The notes under the pieces were generated by a model that searched no databases, was not told where the DNA came from, and saw nothing but the letters and a program-made list of their open reading frames with translations. 61,909 bases of DNA from the NCBI GenBank assembly GCA_949288415.1, contig CASEKE010000002.1, positions 1 through 61,909 of the forward strand. Reading direction: 5' to 3'. The stretch's first letter is position 1; every line of letters begins with the position of its first letter. Both the position numbers and the translations under genes were made by a program. Shown here piece after piece: positions 8,148 through 16,785 of this stretch. The DNA is from an uncultured Spirochaetales bacterium (GTDB lineage Bacteria > Spirochaetota > Spirochaetia > Sphaerochaetales > Sphaerochaetaceae).

Positions 8148-8950
8148 TGCTCTTCCTCCTCGGCAAAACCGTACATTAGTTCCCTCATCCGTCTGTTGGC
8201 TTTTGCGCTCCTTCTGCCTTCCTCCAGGGATTTTGCATATTCTTCCACCTGTTTTTCGGCATCCGGAATGTCGCTGAAGTAGGTTATTTTACGGTTTTCG
8301 TCCGAGCCTTGGACGACGGAGCATGCAAAACCGGCAGCAGTATAGAGCTCGATGTCGTCCGTGGCTTCCGTGCCTGTCGCTTTCCTGTGAGCTTCGAGTA
8401 TGTCCTTGAATCGGAATATCTGCGGGGTCTGCACCCTTATGAGGTTTCTTCTGTCGACGCTTTCCTTTATCATCCCGTCGTTTCCGAGACGCTTTACGCT
8501 GTCTGTGATGCGCATCGCCGGAGCGGCTCCTCCTGTGATGGTCGCCGTTGCCAGCGTCTTGATGATCAGATCCGGGGTTATGAAAGGACGTGCCCCATCG
8601 TGTATTGCCACGTATTCCACCTCGGGAGCCGCCTTGGCTATGCTTTCAAGGGCCTTGGCCACGCTTTCCTGTCTGGTCTTTCCTCCCGGGATGATGAGAA
8701 AGGGTATGCTGTTGACGTTGACGAGATCCTCCAGCGCTATTATCGTCTCGTCTTCTCCGCCTTCCGGGCACGTGATGCAGATGGCTGCAAGGCCGGGAAT
8801 CTCGAAAAACGGTTCCGACGCTCTGTACAGCACTGTGTGCCCGTCTATCCTGAGGTATTCCTTCTTGACCGCTATGTCGCGGTTCCTGTTGAAACGCTCG
8901 CTGCTGCCTGCAGCCGTGATGACTGCGGCGAACAATGGAAGGCTGCTCAT
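8144..8950 (-). CDS. ispD: 2-C-methyl-D-erythritol 4-phosphate cytidylyltransferase
   Basis: IspD transfers CMP from CTP to MEP, the third step of the MEP pathway. The nucleotide-binding loop 'A-A-G-S-S-E-R-F' at residues 13-20 is followed by the Lys-rich start of the domain, and 'H-D-G-A-R-P-F' is near residue 113. 'T-P-Q-I-F-R-F' and 'T-D-D-I-E-L' are also present. At 268 residues it is about 35 longer than usual because of a charged C-terminal tail (E/R/K-rich, after residue 230). The gene follows carD by 10 nt and overlaps ispF by 4 nt. Confidence 0.95.
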   Translation of the reverse strand: MSSLPLFAAVITAAGSSERFNRNRDIAVKKEYLRIDGHTVLYRASEPFFEIPGLAAICITCPEGGEDETIIALEDLVNVNSIPFLIIPGGKTRQESVAKALESIAKAAPEVEYVAIHDGARPFITPDLIIKTLATATITGGAAPAMRITDSVKRLGNDGMIKESVDRRNLIRVQTPQIFRFKDILEAHRKATGTEATDDIELYTAAGFACSVVQGSDENRKITYFSDIPDAEKQVEEYAKSLEEGRRSAKANRRMRELMYGFAEEEEQ

Positions 8951-8960
8951 CGGTATGTTC

Positions 8961-9467
8961 CTATCCTATCTTTTCAAGTCTGGTGAAGATCGTTCTCCGA
9001 GCCTTGTCGGAATCTATCTTCAGCACCGAGCACATCTCGTCCGTGAGATGGGTCAGAGCGGTGTCGAATATGCGTCTTTCCTGGATCGGAAGATCCCTGA
9101 CCTTCTGCCTATGATAGAGTATGTTGACTATCGTTGCAATATTGCCGATCGAGCCTTCCTTCATCAGCATCATCTGCTGAAGCTGCCTTGCCTTCCAGTC
9201 CGATTCCCTGACTTTTTTTTCTACGGACAGCGACGAGACCGCATCCTCGATCTCCTTGCGTGATGCAAGATGCCGCAGACCTATCTCCTCCGCATTGCGT
9301 ACGGGAAGGAGAATGTTCATGGCAAGAGAGGGAATGAGGATGTTGTAGTATGGAATGGTCTCTCCTCCGAGTTCCTTGTCCACGATGTCGATTATCCTTC
9401 CGACTCCGTTTGTCGGATACGCAACCATCTCTCCGATGGAAAAGAGTGTGTTCCCGTTCTCTGCCAT
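8961..9467 (-). CDS. CarD/CdnL-family RNA-polymerase-binding regulator
   Basis: The 168-residue protein has the N-terminal Tudor-like RNA-polymerase interaction domain (residues 8-65: 'G-E-M-V-A-Y-P-T-N-G-V-G-R-I', '...I-L-I-P-S-L-A-M-N-I-L-L-P-V'). A helical C-terminal domain follows (about 70-165). CarD proteins bind the RNAP beta lobe and stabilise open complexes, notably at stable-RNA promoters. The order carD-ispD-ispF is one I associate with spirochaetes. A TATAAT box ends 9 nt before the ATG and there is no Shine-Dalgarno, so the mRNA is probably leaderless. Confidence 0.9.
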   Translation of the reverse strand: MAENGNTLFSIGEMVAYPTNGVGRIIDIVDKELGGETIPYYNILIPSLAMNILLPVRNAEEIGLRHLASRKEIEDAVSSLSVEKKVRESDWKARQLQQMMLMKEGSIGNIATIVNILYHRQKVRDLPIQERRIFDTALTHLTDEMCSVLKIDSDKARRTIFTRLEKIG

Positions 9468-9476
9468 AGCAAGTAG

Positions 9477-9482
9477 ATTATA
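9477..9482 (-). promoter_or_regulatory. -10 box of carD, probably leaderless
   Basis: A perfect TATAAT on the minus strand ends 9 nt before the carD ATG. Transcription would start at or within 1-3 nt of the start codon. The -35 match is weak. Confidence 0.55.
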
Positions 9483-9588
9483 ACATATGAAATCGTCCGA
9501 CGGGTGGAAAACTCGTACCGGCGACGGCCCCGTGCCAAAAAAGTGCAGAATGAAGTCGATGAAACTATCAAAAACGGATTCTTTGCCT

Positions 9589-9594
9589 TATAAT
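9589..9594 (+). promoter_or_regulatory. -10 box of malQ, probably leaderless
   Basis: A perfect TATAAT ends 8 nt before the malQ ATG at 9603. No Shine-Dalgarno lies between them. No good -35 is visible. Confidence 0.55.
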
Positions 9595-9602
9595 CACAGA
9601 TT

Positions 9603-11117
9603 ATGAGCAAAGACAGATTGACAGGAATTCTCGTTCATCCGACATCTTTCCCCTCTGCGTATGCAGTCGGCGACCTCGGAGAGAACGCCTACAGTTTCAT
9701 CGATGAGGCGGCAAGAAACCATGTCCGGCTATGGCAGGTCCTTCCGCTCGGTCCGACAGGATACGGCGACAGCCCGTACGCTTCCAGAAGCACGTTTGCC
9801 GGCAACGAGCTTCTGATCGACATCAGAAGTCTGTACATGGACGGCTACCTCGAGATCGAGGATATAATGATTCCCGAAATCGTGACGGAACGTGTCGACT
9901 ACGGCAAGGCCCGCGAGGTCAAGATGCCGCTGCTGAGAAAGGCCGCAAAGAACTTCCTTTCCTCGATGGGCGACGATGACAGGAAAGCATGGGAGAAGTT
10001 CCTGGCGGACAGGTCTTGGTGGCTTGACGATTATGCGCTCTACCAGAGCCTATGTGACGAGTATGGAGATTCCAGATGGTTTTCTGTATGGTCGACGGAC
10101 CTTCGGGACAGAAAGAAGAAAGCTCTCGATGATGCCGCCGCAAGGCATTTTGAGGACATTCTCATATGGAAGGCTCTGCAGTTCTTCTTCTTCCGGCAGT
10201 GGGATGCGCTCAAGGCATATGCCAACGGGAAGGGAATCAGGATAATCGGCGACATCCCTATCTTCGTCGCTCCGGACAGCGTGGATGCATGGACAAACAG
10301 GAAACTCCTCAAAATAGACGAAAACGGCGAACAGGAGGCATCGAGCGGCGTCCCGCCTGATGCGTTCAGCGCCACGGGACAGTTGTGGGGAAATCCTCTT
10401 TATCGCTGGAGCGAACACGAGAAGGAGAACTTCTCATGGTGGATCAGCCGCTTGAGAGAGACGCTTCGAATGTGCGACATCGTAAGAATCGACCACTTCC
10501 GCGGATTCGAGGCATGCTGGGAAGTTCCTCGGGGAGAGACTACGGCGATGAACGGACAGTGGGTCAAGAGCCCAGGCGAGAAGCTGTTGAAGGCGCTTGG
10601 AAGCGCCCTTGGCAACGACCTGCCGATCATAGCAGAGGATCTGGGAGTGATCACGCCAGAGGTGGAGAAGCTCCGTGACGATTTCGGTCTGCCCGGCATG
10701 AAGATCCTCCAGTTCGCGTTCAATCTCGACGACGAAGGGAATTTCGATGCCGACAACGCATATCTCCCGCACAACATGTCCAGACTGTCGGTCGCATATA
10801 CAGGTACCCACGACAACAATACGTCCAAAGGCTGGTACGACGAACTGGACGACAGGCACAAGGACCTTGTAAGAAGGTATTTCGAATGTTCCGACGACCA
10901 GGTCCCACGGGCGATGCTGCGCTATCTTTTAATGTCCAATGCGAAGTGGGCGATCGTTCCGATGCAGGATGTCCTCATGCTCGGTTCCGAGGCCAGGATG
11001 AACGTGCCGTCCACCTGTGGTACTTCCAACTGGTCATGGAAGATGAAGAAGGAAGATCTGACAAGTTCCAACTGGGGACATATCGGATACCTTTCGAAGT
11101 TGTACGGCCGAGCCTGA
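9603..11117 (+). CDS. malQ: 4-alpha-glucanotransferase (amylomaltase)
   Basis: The cytoplasmic GH77 enzyme moves maltosyl and longer glucan units between alpha-1,4-glucans in maltodextrin or glycogen use. The 504-residue product starts with the family signature 'G-I-L-V-H-P-T-S-F' and 'G-D-L-G-E-N-A-Y'. It carries the catalytic region 'R-I-D-H-F-R-G-F', the acid 'I-I-A-E-D-L-G-V-I' and 'Y-T-G-T-H-D-N-N-T', giving the Asp/Glu/Asp triad. Length is standard for the short bacterial form. Its stop overlaps the rsmE start by one base. No other glycogen or maltose gene is in the window. Confidence 0.97.
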   Translation: MSKDRLTGILVHPTSFPSAYAVGDLGENAYSFIDEAARNHVRLWQVLPLGPTGYGDSPYASRSTFAGNELLIDIRSLYMDGYLEIEDIMIPEIVTERVDYGKAREVKMPLLRKAAKNFLSSMGDDDRKAWEKFLADRSWWLDDYALYQSLCDEYGDSRWFSVWSTDLRDRKKKALDDAAARHFEDILIWKALQFFFFRQWDALKAYANGKGIRIIGDIPIFVAPDSVDAWTNRKLLKIDENGEQEASSGVPPDAFSATGQLWGNPLYRWSEHEKENFSWWISRLRETLRMCDIVRIDHFRGFEACWEVPRGETTAMNGQWVKSPGEKLLKALGSALGNDLPIIAEDLGVITPEVEKLRDDFGLPGMKILQFAFNLDDEGNFDADNAYLPHNMSRLSVAYTGTHDNNTSKGWYDELDDRHKDLVRRYFECSDDQVPRAMLRYLLMSNAKWAIVPMQDVLMLGSEARMNVPSTCGTSNWSWKMKKEDLTSSNWGHIGYLSKLYGRA

Positions 11118-11827
11118 TGAACATCATACTGTTCGACGGCAAGCCTTCGTTCATTCCCCGGAGCGACGAGAGGGCCAGACATATACTGTCCGTCCTACGA
11201 CTGAAGGAAGGCGATGTATTCCGGGCTGGAATATCAGGAGGGCGTGCACTTGAATGCAGAATCGACCGCATAGCGGACGACGGCCTGCACGTGACCTCCG
11301 TGGAGAAGGAAGATCTTTCCGCTCTCTATCCGCTGACTCTGCTGCTTGCGGAGGTGAGGCCGATATGCATGCGCAGAATACTCCGGGAGACCGTTTCGCT
11401 CGGGGTGGGGCGTATCTTTTTGACCGTTACGGATACAGGTGAAAGAAGCTATCATGAATCGGGCCTTTACCGAAGCGGGGAATACAAGGATATACTTGTA
11501 GACGGAGCGATGCAGTCCGGATTCACGGGAATACCGGAGGTAAGGTTCTTCGACTCTGTCGACGCAACGTTGCTTGCGCTCGAATCCGGCAGGCGTATAC
11601 TGCTGGACAATGTCGCAGGCAGCGTCGGCCTTTCGTCGTTGGATCTTTCCAAGGATGGACCCGTGACGCTGGCAGTAGGTCCCGAACGCGGCTGGAGCGA
11701 CCGGGAAAGAAAAAAATTCCTCTCCGATGGCTTTACACCCGCGTTGATAGGCCATAGAATTCTTAGGACCGAGACAGCGGCGGTGGCAGGGGTTGCGATG
11801 ACGCTCGAGGCCATGGGGCTTATCTGA
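11117..11827 (+). CDS. rsmE: 16S rRNA (uracil-1498-N3)-methyltransferase
   Basis: RsmE is a SPOUT-class methyltransferase that methylates U1498 in the decoding centre. The product has 236 residues: an N-terminal PUA-like domain (1-65, 'R-H-I-L-S-V-L-R-L-K-E-G-D') and a knotted C-terminal domain with 'A-V-G-P-E-R-G-W-S-D' and 'G-H-R-I-L-R-T-E-T-A'. The C-terminal motifs form the S-adenosylmethionine pocket. The ATG at 11117 overlaps the malQ stop (TGATG); the open frame extends upstream but into malQ. Translation is therefore coupled to malQ. Confidence 0.95.
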   Translation: MNIILFDGKPSFIPRSDERARHILSVLRLKEGDVFRAGISGGRALECRIDRIADDGLHVTSVEKEDLSALYPLTLLLAEVRPICMRRILRETVSLGVGRIFLTVTDTGERSYHESGLYRSGEYKDILVDGAMQSGFTGIPEVRFFDSVDATLLALESGRRILLDNVAGSVGLSSLDLSKDGPVTLAVGPERGWSDRERKKFLSDGFTPALIGHRILRTETAAVAGVAMTLEAMGLI

Positions 11828-11854
11828 GCTGGATCGGATTTATAGGAGTCGTAT

Positions 11855-12673
11855 ATGCATTGTGTTGTAGAAGAGGCCGAGAGGATTCTCGATAAGGAGT
11901 TTCCGGTACTTGACCACGGATTTGTGCGGCTTGTCGATTATCTGGGTTCCGACCAGAGAATCGTACAGAGCGCGAGAGTGAGCTACGGAGAGGGAACGAA
12001 GACCTACCGTCAGGACAAGGGGCTCATCAACTATCTTCTCAGAAACGACCATACGTCGCCGTTCGAGCAGGTCGTATTCACCTTCCATCTGAAGATGCCG
12101 ATCTTCGTGGCAAGACAGTGGGTACGCCATAGGACTGCAAGGATGAACGAGATAAGCGGTCGCTATTCTGTCATGAAGGACGAGTGCTACATACCGTCAG
12201 ATGCCAACATCGCACTCCAGAGCGAGGACAACAAGCAAGGCAGGAAGAACGAGCCTGTAGATGCGGAGACGGCGGCAAAGGTCAGAAAGATAATGGCCGA
12301 GGACCAGAAAAGGGTGTTCGAGAATTACCATGCGCTCCTTGATATGGGAATCGCAAGGGAGATTTCCAGAATCGACCTACCTCTTTCCCTCTATACGGAA
12401 TTCTATTGGCAGATAGATCTCCACAATCTTTTCCACTTCCTCGCGCTGAGACTCGACGGGCATGCCCAGTTCGAGATCAGGGAATATGCCAAGGTGATTC
12501 TCGAGATGGTACGTGCAGTCTGTCCGATCGCCGCCGAAGCTTTCGAGAACCACAAGCTGAACGGAGTCTCGCTTTCCGGCAAGGAGAAGGAAGCTGTGCT
12601 GGCGATGCTCAGGGGCGAGGAGAATCCGCTTTCCGGCAGAGACAGGGAGATTTTCGAGGCCAAGCTAGGCTAG
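11855..12673 (+). CDS. thyX: Flavin-dependent thymidylate synthase
   Basis: ThyX makes dTMP from dUMP with FAD and methylene-tetrahydrofolate, independent of ThyA. The 272-residue protein has the diagnostic ThyX motif R-H-R-x7-S at residues 91-101 ('R-H-R-T-A-R-M-N-E-I-S'). It also has 'R-I-V-Q-S-A-R-V-S-Y' near the N-terminus and the C-terminal 'L-R-L-D-G-H-A-Q-F-E-I-R' pocket. AGGAG lies upstream of the ATG. It starts 27 nt after rsmE and may share that transcript. Confidence 0.96.
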   Translation: MHCVVEEAERILDKEFPVLDHGFVRLVDYLGSDQRIVQSARVSYGEGTKTYRQDKGLINYLLRNDHTSPFEQVVFTFHLKMPIFVARQWVRHRTARMNEISGRYSVMKDECYIPSDANIALQSEDNKQGRKNEPVDAETAAKVRKIMAEDQKRVFENYHALLDMGIAREISRIDLPLSLYTEFYWQIDLHNLFHFLALRLDGHAQFEIREYAKVILEMVRAVCPIAAEAFENHKLNGVSLSGKEKEAVLAMLRGEENPLSGRDREIFEAKLG

Positions 12674-12716
12674 ATTGTTGCCGGAACGGGGATTCCGGTC
12701 GGATTGGAGAACGAAG

Positions 12717-13601
12717 ATGGCAGAAGGTATGATAAGTGCAAAGGTGAAAAAGATTCTTCTCGCGCTTCAGAAGAACGAAGCGACAGAAGCGGAAGTATAT
12801 TCCCGCGTCGCGGCATTCGTGAAGGATGAAGGCAACAGGAATACTCTTCTCAAGATTTCCGCAGAGGAGAAGAGACATGCGAAGATATGGGCTGGGTACA
12901 CAGGGACGGAGGTAAAGCCGGCGATGGGCAAGGTTCGTCGTCTGGTTCTGCTTGCACGTCTGCTCGGATTCACTTTTGTGCTCAAGAAGATGGAGAATGG
13001 CGAAGACAAAGCCACTAAGAACTATGCGGACCTTGCAGAGGAAGTCCCGGAGGCAAAAGCCATTTCCGCGGATGAGGACAGACATGAGAAAGAGCTTCTT
13101 GGAATGCTTGACGAGGAAAGACTGCAGTATGTCGGCTCTATGGTCCTTGGCCTTTCAGATGCTCTCGTCGAGCTGTCCGGCACGCTGGCCGGTTTGACAT
13201 TCGCCCTCAAGGACACAAGTCTGATTGCCCTTTCTGGTCTTATAACCGGAATATCCGCAACTCTTTCCATGGCATCCAGCGAGTACCTGTCGGCGAAAAG
13301 CGATGGAGATCAGAATGCCAAGAAGAGCGCGGTCTACACCGGCATAGCATACGTGTTCACTGTTGCGGCCATGGTATTGCCTTATCTGCTGTTCCCGGCG
13401 CACATGTATCTTCCGGCGTTGCTTGTGATGCTTGCGATCGTTATTCTGATAATCGCCGGATTCAGTTACTATATATCTGTGGCAAAGGATCTTCCTTTCA
13501 GAAAGAGATTCTTCGAGATGGCGGGAATAAGCCTTTCAGTTGCAGCGATATCGTTTGTGATCGGTATTCTTGTCAAGCATTTTCTGGGAATCGATGTCTG
13601 A
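12717..13601 (+). CDS. VIT1/CCC1-type metal transporter with N-terminal ferritin-like domain
   Basis: The 294-residue protein joins a rubrerythrin/erythrin-like four-helix domain (about 10-140) to a VIT membrane domain (about 145-290). The first part has E-x-x-Y and 'E-E-K-R-H-A-K-I' metal-ligand pairs and a second 'D-E-D-R-H-E-K-E'. The second part has five hydrophobic helices and 'G-L-S-D-A-L-V-E-L-S-G-T-L-A-G'. VIT/CCC1 proteins move Fe(II) or Mn(II) across membranes; the ferritin-like part probably binds or senses the metal. The ATG at 12717 has GGAGAA six bases upstream; an upstream TTG in the open frame is not needed. A terminator follows. Confidence 0.88.
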   Translation: MAEGMISAKVKKILLALQKNEATEAEVYSRVAAFVKDEGNRNTLLKISAEEKRHAKIWAGYTGTEVKPAMGKVRRLVLLARLLGFTFVLKKMENGEDKATKNYADLAEEVPEAKAISADEDRHEKELLGMLDEERLQYVGSMVLGLSDALVELSGTLAGLTFALKDTSLIALSGLITGISATLSMASSEYLSAKSDGDQNAKKSAVYTGIAYVFTVAAMVLPYLLFPAHMYLPALLVMLAIVILIIAGFSYYISVAKDLPFRKRFFEMAGISLSVAAISFVIGILVKHFLGIDV

Positions 13602-13625
13602 AAATTGCATGATATGAAAACGGTG

Positions 13626-13654
13626 TGGGCGGAAAAACATCCGCCCATTTTTTT
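13626..13654 (+). terminator. Rho-independent terminator after the VIT gene
   Basis: An 8-bp stem (13626-13633 with 13640-13647) is followed by seven T residues. It separates the VIT gene from the convergent radical SAM gene. Confidence 0.85.
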
Positions 13655-13711
13655 GTTTCTTCTGCCTCAGTATCGATTCTTCGAGCATATCCCCGATGGT
13701 TTGGACTGTTT

Positions 13712-14953
13712 TTACCGCGCAATTGCCTCGACTTTTTTCCTGTAGCACTTCTTCATGTCGGCTTCGAAGTCACGATCGCATTCGTAGCTTCTGCCAAGGA
13801 CGGGCATCCAGAGTTTTGGATCCTCCAGACATAGGTACGTGAATACGTTGTTCCTGAACGCTTCGCTGAAGGATGAAAAAAGGGTGGAGAACATTTCCAG
13901 TTTCGTTTCGAACGGATATGAATACTTTCCTGCAGTAGGTACGAGGTCCATTTCCAGAACTCTCGAGTGCTCGCCCTTGCCTCTGATGTATCTGAGGTTC
14001 TCCTTGGTGAATATCAGGGTACCTGCGGAAATCATGCATATCTCCTCGGGACGGAACCTGCGTTCTATCGCATTTGCCACATCCGCATATTCGTCCTGCC
14101 AGCCTTTGAAATAGACCATGGGATGGATGTGGAAACCGACGAGATTCCCGTTGTCGCGGCAACGCATGGCATTTTCCAGCCTTTCTTCAAGACCTGCGGT
14201 CAGATGTTCCTCTTTTTTTATTATCGTGGGAGCGTTCAGGCTCCAGGTAAACACCATGTTGCTCGGCCATTTTTTTGAAAAGCAGTTCCTGCCAGCCTTG
14301 CTCTTGAGCTCCAGTACGATTCCCGGATGCCGGTCTGCAAAGCGGGCGAGGGCGGACAGCGTTCCGTAATCGTCGCCGAGCAGGAGCGAATCGGAAGCCT
14401 GTCCTGTGCCGATATGCCATACTCCTTCGGGTATTTCCAGTTCGTCCAGCTTCCTTTCAAGGTCGCTTGCAATCTCGATCCTGTTCTCGTTGTAGAACGC
14501 CTGGACCGAACAGTAGGAACATGCGAAACCGCATTGCATCACGGCATCCAGCGTCGTGAGCTTGCAGCATCTGGTTACCTCTCCGTCGATGGGGCATGGA
14601 CAGCGTCCGAAGCCCAGAGGTCGATCGGTGTCCTGGACCCCGACGGTCCTGGGCCTCACAAGCCGGATATCAGGGAAGGTGGAATAGTCGGTCTCTCTCG
14701 AGCGTAGACCGGCCATGTATGTCCTTGCCTGTCGGAGCAGTTCCTCGCGCCTTGCCGGCCCCTTGAGGGAATCGACCTTGTCGAAATCTATCGTTTCCAG
14801 CAGACTTTTCTCCAGCCACAGCTCCGTGTCTCTTTCGTTCTTGATGAGTTCGAGACGTGCAGAACGTGTGATCATGTATCTGTCGAACAGGTTTAGAAAC
14901 CTGTCCCTCTTTTCTGCGGAAAATGCTTGCAAGAGCTCGTCGTAGGCGTCCAT
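13712..14953 (-). CDS. Spore-photoproduct-lyase-like radical SAM protein
   Basis: The protein carries a radical SAM cluster motif C-x3-C-x2-C ('C-G-F-A-C-S-Y-C') near residue 150, preceded by another Cys-rich stretch ('G-R-C-P-C-P-I-D-G'). The layout resembles the SPL family, which repairs or rearranges via a 5'-deoxyadenosyl radical. About 413 residues result if the ATG at 14953 is used. Longer starts at 14989 or 15028 would leave under 15 nt before the divergent uvrC start or overlap it. The start is uncertain because no ribosome site is strong. True spore photoproduct repair is unlikely in a spirochaete, so the substrate is open. Sharing a promoter region with uvrC suggests a DNA-repair role. 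Confidence 0.75.
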   Translation of the reverse strand: MDAYDELLQAFSAEKRDRFLNLFDRYMITRSARLELIKNERDTELWLEKSLLETIDFDKVDSLKGPARREELLRQARTYMAGLRSRETDYSTFPDIRLVRPRTVGVQDTDRPLGFGRCPCPIDGEVTRCCKLTTLDAVMQCGFACSYCSVQAFYNENRIEIASDLERKLDELEIPEGVWHIGTGQASDSLLLGDDYGTLSALARFADRHPGIVLELKSKAGRNCFSKKWPSNMVFTWSLNAPTIIKKEEHLTAGLEERLENAMRCRDNGNLVGFHIHPMVYFKGWQDEYADVANAIERRFRPEEICMISAGTLIFTKENLRYIRGKGEHSRVLEMDLVPTAGKYSYPFETKLEMFSTLFSSFSEAFRNNVFTYLCLEDPKLWMPVLGRSYECDRDFEADMKKCYRKKVEAIAR

Positions 14954-14988
14954 TGTTCCATCATAGCTTGCAAAAGAATCTTTGTACA

Positions 14989-14994
14989 TATAAC
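14989..14994 (+). promoter_or_regulatory. -10 box of uvrC, probably leaderless
   Basis: TATAAC ends 9 nt before the uvrC ATG (15004) and no Shine-Dalgarno is present. A TTGCAA lies about 15 nt upstream as a possible -35. Confidence 0.45.
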
Positions 14995-15003
14995 ATTCTT
15001 CAT

Positions 15004-16785
15004 ATGCAAAGCGCGAAAGAACAGGCAAAGGCGCTGCCGGAGAATCCCGGCTGCTACCTCATGAAGGACAGTACGGACAAAGTCATATACGTCGGCAAGG
15101 CGAAGAATCTCCGCCGCAGGGTCACATCGTACTTTCTTCCGAATCGCGACATGAAGACTACATGTCTTGTAGAGCACATCGACCACATAGAATACATCAT
15201 CACCGGCAACGAGTACGAAGCCCTGATTCTCGAGAACAACCTCATAAAGAAGTACGATCCACACTACAACATACTTCTCAAAGACGGCAAGAGCTATCCC
15301 GAGATAAAGATCACCAACGAGGATTTTCCCCGTATCTACAAGACGCGCAGAATACTGAAGGACGGAGCCAAATACTTCGGTCCATATGCGAATGTGAAGG
15401 ATCTCGACGACTATCTCGAGTTCGTTTCCAAGGCGTTTCCTCTGCGGCTCTGTTCCGGTCCGCTATCGAAGAAGAAGGATGCATGTCTTTACTATCACAT
15501 GGGGCGATGCAGCGCTCCCTGCATAGGAAAGATATCCAAGGAGGACTACGGGGTATACGTCAAGGCCGTCGAGAATTTTCTTTCCGGCGACGATAGTTCG
15601 ATCATCAAGGAAGTGGAGAAGGACATGATGAAGGCCTCCAAGGAACTTGACTTCGAGACGGCCGCAAGAAAGCGCGACCTGCTTTCCGCCCTCCGTGGCA
15701 TGCAGGTAAACCAGATGGTCGAGGACCACGACAGTCCTGAAAGCAGGGACTATGTCGCGATAGAGATGAGAAGCTATCTGACGACTATATCGATAATGCA
15801 GTTCCGCCAGGGCTGCCTGATCGGAAAGGCCCTCTATCGTTCGGAAAGCCTCGGAGACGAGGCGGAGACGCTTTTTTCGTTCCTTGTGCAATACTATTCG
15901 GATGGCGAGAACCTTCCTAGGGATATATACTTGTCCCACGAGATCGATTTCGAGCTCATGAAGGAATACTTCTCACACGAGTTCTCGCGTCGTGTGAACG
16001 TCACTCTTCCCATGGAAGGAAAGCACTACAGAATACTACGTCTTGCCCAGGAGAACGCTTCAAGGGATGTAGAGAAGAGACTGAAGGACACCGACAATAC
16101 TCCGGCTCTCGAGACGCTCAGAAACGAGTTGGGCATGGACAGGTTGCCCCGGCACATAGAAGGCTTTGATATTGCGCAGCTTTCAGGCAAGTATACTGTG
16201 GCTTCTCTGATAGTATTCAGGGATGGCAATCCTTCGAACAAGGAATACCGGCACTTCTCCATAAGAAGTCTGGAAGGGAAGATAGACGATTTCGAATCTA
16301 TGAGGGAAGCCACAAGCCGTCGTTATTCGCGTCTAGTCAACGAAAAGGCCGAGTTGCCGGATCTGATCATGATCGATGGTGGAAAGGGGCAGGTGAACGC
16401 TGTCGTGGAAATCCTGGAGGCGCTGGGAATCCGAGACAGGATCACCATAGTGGGACTTGCCGAACGTAACGAGGAGATAGTATTCCCCGGACATGGCGAC
16501 AATCTTGTCCTTGACAAGGCGGATCCCGGACTGCGTGTACTCATCGCAGTAAGGGACGAATGCCATCGCTTTGCGACTTCGTTCAACCAGCGTATGAGAA
16601 GCAAGGAAGCTTCGTTCTTCCTTCTTGAAAGCATAGAGGGCATGGGAAGAAAAAGAAGCGAAAAAGTCATGAAGACGTTCGGCAGCGTCGAGGCGATCCT
16701 GGAGCTTTCGGCGGACGAGCTGGCTCATCGCGCGGGAATACCTCTTACCGTTGCCGAGAGAATTCTACATAAGCTTAATTTCTAA
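15004..16785 (+). CDS. uvrC: Excinuclease ABC subunit C
   Basis: UvrC makes both incisions during nucleotide excision repair with UvrAB. The 593-residue protein has an N-terminal GIY-YIG nuclease ('G-C-Y-L-M-K-D' through 'I-Y-V-G-K-A-K-N-L-R-R-R-V'), then the UVR region (about 205-240). The RNase H-like C-terminal nuclease follows ('E-G-F-D-I-A-Q-L-S-G', 'L-I-M-I-D-G-G-K-G-Q'), then a terminal helix-hairpin-helix pair. The ATG at 15004 was chosen because the N-terminus then matches the family; the open frame begins earlier inside the divergent gene. The 3' end overlaps holA by 21 bp in convergent orientation. Confidence 0.97.
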   Translation: MQSAKEQAKALPENPGCYLMKDSTDKVIYVGKAKNLRRRVTSYFLPNRDMKTTCLVEHIDHIEYIITGNEYEALILENNLIKKYDPHYNILLKDGKSYPEIKITNEDFPRIYKTRRILKDGAKYFGPYANVKDLDDYLEFVSKAFPLRLCSGPLSKKKDACLYYHMGRCSAPCIGKISKEDYGVYVKAVENFLSGDDSSIIKEVEKDMMKASKELDFETAARKRDLLSALRGMQVNQMVEDHDSPESRDYVAIEMRSYLTTISIMQFRQGCLIGKALYRSESLGDEAETLFSFLVQYYSDGENLPRDIYLSHEIDFELMKEYFSHEFSRRVNVTLPMEGKHYRILRLAQENASRDVEKRLKDTDNTPALETLRNELGMDRLPRHIEGFDIAQLSGKYTVASLIVFRDGNPSNKEYRHFSIRSLEGKIDDFESMREATSRRYSRLVNEKAELPDLIMIDGGKGQVNAVVEILEALGIRDRITIVGLAERNEEIVFPGHGDNLVLDKADPGLRVLIAVRDECHRFATSFNQRMRSKEASFFLLESIEGMGRKRSEKVMKTFGSVEAILELSADELAHRAGIPLTVAERILHKLNF

